Assembly (NCBI GenBank): GCA_013398055.1
Contig: VZRS01003931.1
Location: 1-64,000, forward strand
Direction of reading: 5' to 3'
Length of the DNA stretch: 64,000 nt
DNA from: Ifrita kowaldi
Lineage: Eukaryota; Chordata; Aves; Passeriformes; Cinclosomatidae
Part shown: positions 59,701 through 64,000 of the stretch, one piece after another
Layout: every line of letters starts with the position of its first letter
Position numbering within the stretch: position 1 is the stretch's first letter
Translations under genes and position numbers: made by a program
Notes under the pieces: model-generated
Database searches by the model: none
The model's input: only the letters and a program-made list of their open reading frames with translations
Told to the model about the DNA's origin: nothing

Positions 59701-62540
59701 GCTGCATCTTTATCCCGAAAGCATTAAAACCCATGTTCACCTTAAAAATGGGATTTGTACCTCTCAGCCCACAGAAATGCTTGTTGTCCAGCTTTTCTGG
59801 CTGGATCATTCACCACTCAAAATCCACTGTTAGCAGCTCTGTTATTTAAATCTGTCTGAATCCTGGTGACAAACTGCCCTGAGGATTTCCTGCCATGAAA
59901 GGAGTTTGTTTTTTTCCTGCAGCTTAGGGACGAGTGGTGTTGAGCAAGAGGATTTGTCAGCTGATTCCCTTCAGACATTTGTTATCATTTGGTGGGAAGA
60001 TGCAGAATTTACTATTCTCAGCAGCAGGCTGATCTACCAAATTTTTTCGTGTTCCTGCCATGGCTTGGGGAGGGGGACGTCCTTGTCTTTGCTCCTTGGA
60101 AGGAGTGGATTGGGCATGAATTGTAGGGTCACTGCACTGATGTGCAAGCACTCAGTCAGTGCAGGCAGGGGCTGCAGAGGTGACCCCTGGGGGAGACCGT
60201 GTGCCTGTCACACCCTGTCACATGCCAAAACATCAGCCCCACAAACCAGCACCTGATTGCTCAGATGCGTTTAAGGACGAAAAACCAGGAATTGGGGTGG
60301 GTTGAGTAACCCAGGGAGAAAACAGCGAGGTCGAGACTGTTGTGCTTGGTTTAAAAGGGAGGGCACGTAATGCATTTAATGAAGTGTTTGTGTAATTGTT
60401 TGTGGTTTCTTTTTCTCTCAATCCTTGTATCAGTGATTAGAAGTTTATGTTGATGGGCAAAAAATTCAATAATTCCCCAAATGAGAACTTTTACCCGTGG
60501 CAGAGGAGGTGAAAACCACAAGGAAAAAGACAAACGTGGTGCACTGATCTGTAGAAATGCATTTGGACGTGGTGATAGCTGTGAGTGAGTGTTTTGTCCT
60601 TGAAGGAGGGCCTGTAAATGAAATCAAACCAGGCCACTCTTGGTGTAAGAAACAATGGTTGGTCCAAAAAATCAAATGAATTTGAAATCTGCTTTAAATG
60701 GAAGTTTTCCGCAGTGGGCGGAGCACTTTGGTGCACGGCACGGATCTGGTTGTGTAGGAAAAGATGCACAGGAAGGGAAAATAAATATAGCCAGCAGTAC
60801 CCCCAGAGGAGTCCCACCTCCTGCATGTGCAGGGTGCAGGAGGGACTGGAGCTGCACTCTGTGTCTGGGCAGAGCAGCTGTGAGAAACTCGAGGCTCATT
60901 TTGCAGCGTAGCGTGGGAACCGTGCCCGGAGCCGAGCGGGAACACGTGGGAGAAGCAGAGGGAGCCCGGAGCAGGAAGTCCCAAAAGTCCCCCACATTTG
61001 CCCATGGCTCCACCACGGCCATCCCAGCTGGGCTGAGGCTGCTGGAGAACCCATCCTTTTATTTCTCTGGCTCTCTGGCTGTGTCTCTCTGGGTTTAGCA
61101 GCTCACCACTCCATGCTCCCTCTGTCCTCTCCCCATCTCTCCCACACTTTAACCTCACACCATGAAACTGTCGGAGTGAGGAAACAGTTTGAGCTGAAAC
61201 ATTCATTCCACATTACGTGATTCCAGATTAAAGGCAGGAAACACTTAACCCTTCGAGAGCCTTTTCCCTCATCCTGGGACGCCTTGGCTTTCAAACTCCA
61301 TACAAACCATGTGTAAGTGGGTGGTGAGCATTGATGCTTTTTAGCTGTCTCTTCTTGTCTTACCAATGGCTCTTCCCAGAAGCCACAGCACAGGGATTCA
61401 GGAGTGTCTGGACTTTGCAAACTGAACGTATTCTCTCAGCCCTACTCATGATTTTTGATTCTTCCAGTGCTGAGATGTATTTGCAGTGTGGGGAAAATGT
61501 GCATTTCCAAATGTACAAAGAGATGAACCTCTGGCTCCGTGTGTTTCACTTCATTCCACGGTTTGAGGTTCAGAAGTGCAAATGGCTAAAAGTAAAGCTA
61601 CAAAAATAGATAAAATGAGGACTTCCAATGATTAGCACTCAGGATTTAGAAACAAAACTTCTTGCTTTCTTTAAAGCTGCCTAATAAATAACTCCCACGG
61701 AACAGCGCTTCCATATAAAATGTATCATTTCGCAGGCCTGACACGAATATGTATTCTGGGCTTTAAAAGCTGCTCCTTTGGCAGATTAGGGCTCTCCTGA
61801 GAGCCAGCTCCTGCTCTCCAGCGCAGACTGATGAACACTTGTCAGATATATTTGGTATCTGGTGCTAACTCTTGGGCTCTGCACTTCATAGGTGGTCTTG
61901 GCAGCCAAAAGGGTGCAGGAGAATGGCAACTCCAACCCTCCATTCCCTGCTGGAGCTGCACCAGCATCTGCACTGGGAACAGCAGCACCATTGCAGTCCC
62001 TCGGGAGCAGAAGGGACTTTGACATTGGCCTGATGGAACCACGTGGGCTGGAAGGTGATGAAGACGTGGGGGTTTCACCAAATGGATGTGGGTGGGAAGC
62101 TCTAATGGCTCTCCCAGGCCTGGATGCTGGGTTTCCATTTCAGCAAAGCATCTCCAGATGTGCAGTTCACAGAAACAGCGCTTTGGTTCAGCCTCAGCGA
62201 GCCCATGGTTCCCAGTAACCCTTTTTTTGTGCATTTGGGAGGTTCCTGCAGATGTTGACCTCTGCCACCATTCCCAGATGGAGGGATTGGAGCACAGGCT
62301 GTTGAGGCAGAAGTGCCACCATCACGTCCTCTACATCCAGCAGCACCACCAGCCTGCCACCTTTCCCAGAGCTTGAGGGAGGGCCAGTCTCCCTTGGGGA
62401 AAATCAAAGGCAGACAGGAGAGTAATTTAAAGATTTGATTCCTCTTTCATTCCCTGATTCCACTGCTCTTTACTGACAGTCAGAATTTCTGGGCTGTGCC
62501 TTGTCCTGCTGGGTAAAGAATGAAGAGTCTTGTTCATTCG
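56707..62540. other. Gene-poor region
   Basis: No coding exon recognised. A T-run lies near 57169-57182. The block around 61.68-61.80 kb is unique sequence that might be a conserved non-coding element. Confidence 0.4.
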
Positions 62541-62544
62541 AAAC

Positions 62545-62715
62545 CATGGAATGGTTTGGGTTGGAAGGGAGCTTAAAGCCCATCCAGTGCCACCCCTGCC
62601 ATGGGCAGGGACACCTTCCACTGTCCCAGGGTGCTCCAAGCCCCGTCCAGCCTGGCCTTGGGCACTGCCAGGGATCCAGGGGCAGCCACAGCTTCTCTGG
62701 GCAACCTGGTCAAAC
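62545..62715 (-). mobile_element. CR1-type LINE 3' fragment
   Basis: ATGGAATGGTTTGGGTTGGA, then CCCTGCCATGGGCAGGGACA and CTTCTCTGGGCAACCTGG, are the hallmark blocks of the avian CR1 3' region in reverse orientation. It is the best preserved of the three copies in the window. Confidence 0.85.
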
Positions 62716-64000
62716 ACCTTTGCTGACAGAGCATGAGTTTGAGTGCAGGTGCCCAACAAATGTAAAACCATGATCTTCACCAAAAACAGGGAGACAAAGG
62801 AATAGGCTGTTACATCTTCAATGTGATGTTCCAAATCAGCTTTTTCATCATGGCATAGGAAAATATTGGGGTTTGAAGTGAAATGCAATGCAGAACACTG
62901 AAGAGTGGTGGCCTCTGCAAGCATCTGGAAACCTGGATCATAATCAAAAGTGATATAATTCAGCTCTTTCTGTGAGAGTTCAAAGGCAACCTCAGAAAAA
63001 AGACAACCTCTGCTTATCTGGTGAGCTTTCTAACCAGCAGAGCAGGTACAGAGTGTCTCCAGATTCAGCAGAAAAAACCCCAATATCTTTTCCAAATGAC
63101 CAGATTGTGAGTGTTCTGCATTACTGCCCAGGGAGAAGAAAAACGTCCTTAGGAACAGTCTCCACAATCATCCCTCACAACAGCACAAGACGTGCATAGT
63201 TTCCCTCAGCATCCTTGGAAAATGTGCAGCTTCCCCCTGACCTGCTGGAGGGGATGGGAAGTGTCTGTGTGATGAGATCCAGAGGCTCCGTCTTGAAACC
63301 CTTTTGGATAAGAGGGAAAATGTAAAAAATGTATCTTCTAAAGAAAAGAAGATTGGTGTGACAGCTCCTGAATGAATTGGATCCCAGGGTTTGCGGTCTA
63401 TCAGCTCAGCTCTCTGCTTCATATTTGGTGTTTTTCCATCTGTAGGAAAAAGCAGTATCATTTAGGATGAACTTTGTCCACTTCGTGACAGATAAAATTA
63501 TTGCACCGGCTACAGATGAAGGGAGATGAGAAGTGGGATTGCTGCATCATTTTCCATGCTCCTGTTTATTCCAAAATCTTCAATAATGGGCTAAAATCTG
63601 ACAGAGCACAAAATCACCAGCTGTTCTGAGCTCCTTTTCCACTTGCACAGCTGCTTAGGGAAGAGAATCTGTCTGATTAAACCGAAGGGATTTCAGAGGA
63701 GAGCAGCAAAACTTAAGAACTAAACAGGTTTAAGTAAGCAATGACTCTGCAGCATTAATGAGCTCAACACTGTGAGCACAAAACAAGGGGAGGAAATATT
63801 GGGCTAAGCCAGTGAAAGCTCTCGGGGAGAAGTGGCAGGAATTCAAACACAGCGTTGTAGTTGTGCTTTAAAATGCTTTAGGTAAATAAGGTCAAAAGAG
63901 TAAGTAGACACTCTTCTTTCGTTATAAACCTTATTTGGAGTTCAAATATTTGGAAATAAATTTTAAACTAACCAGCAAAAGTATGTTTCTAAGCCAAAGG
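62716..64000. other. No gene seen to the window end
   Basis: Unique AT-rich sequence. No exon of the neighbours expected at the human locus (CHIC2, GSX2, PDGFRA) is recognisable here. Confidence 0.45.

Noticed and set aside
33545..64000. CHIC2, GSX2, PDGFRA or KIT exons, expected from the human locus
   Set aside because: I looked for the CHIC cysteine cluster, a homeodomain and kinase motifs on both strands and saw none.
1..64000. Bacterial systems, CRISPR arrays, integrated viruses, tRNA or rRNA genes
   Set aside because: No spaced direct repeats, no retroviral gag/pol/env-like frames, and no structured RNA gene that I could recognise.

Overview
The window is vertebrate nuclear DNA, most likely from a bird. 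Evidence: split genes with GT-AG introns, one CpG island, few transposable elements, and short CR1-type LINE 3' ends (about 34.2, 49.2 and 62.6 kb). There are no bacterial-style operons, rRNAs, tRNAs or CRISPR arrays.

Layout. Bases 2-103 (+) are the last 33 codons of a FIP1-type mRNA 3'-end-processing factor, followed by its 3'UTR with a polyadenylation signal at 621. Bases 1512-3236 hold an almost perfect tandem duplication (two 862-bp copies) joined by a single N, so it may be an assembly artefact. From 5531 to 20493 on the minus strand, nine coding exons with matching splice phases assemble into a complete 679-residue LNX-family protein: RING-type E3 ligase module, NPAF motif and four PDZ domains. 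An untranslated segment precedes the ATG from 20545. The likely promoter is the CpG island at about 32.3-33.5 kb, which contains a minus-strand splice donor at 32815 and is flanked by GC-rich minisatellite-like repeats. From about 33.6 kb to the end I find no convincing protein-coding gene. That half holds CR1 remnants, a 48/54-bp minisatellite at 48 kb, several low-repeat blocks that may be regulatory, an inverted pair of POU octamer sites at 51.5 kb, and two unexplained open frames.

Interpretation. FIP1L1 and LNX facing each other tail to tail is the arrangement of the human FIP1L1-LNX1 locus, so synteny says LNX1. The protein does not look like LNX1. Its NPAF (not NPAY) motif, its length near 690 residues, its WPGSLV C-terminus and most PDZ3/PDZ4 residues are those of LNX2, yet it seems too divergent for a simple LNX2 orthologue. 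The adjoining FIP1 tail is also divergent. A third, LNX2-like gene kept beside a FIP1L1-like gene is the most interesting possibility here. Family comparisons are from memory, not from a search.
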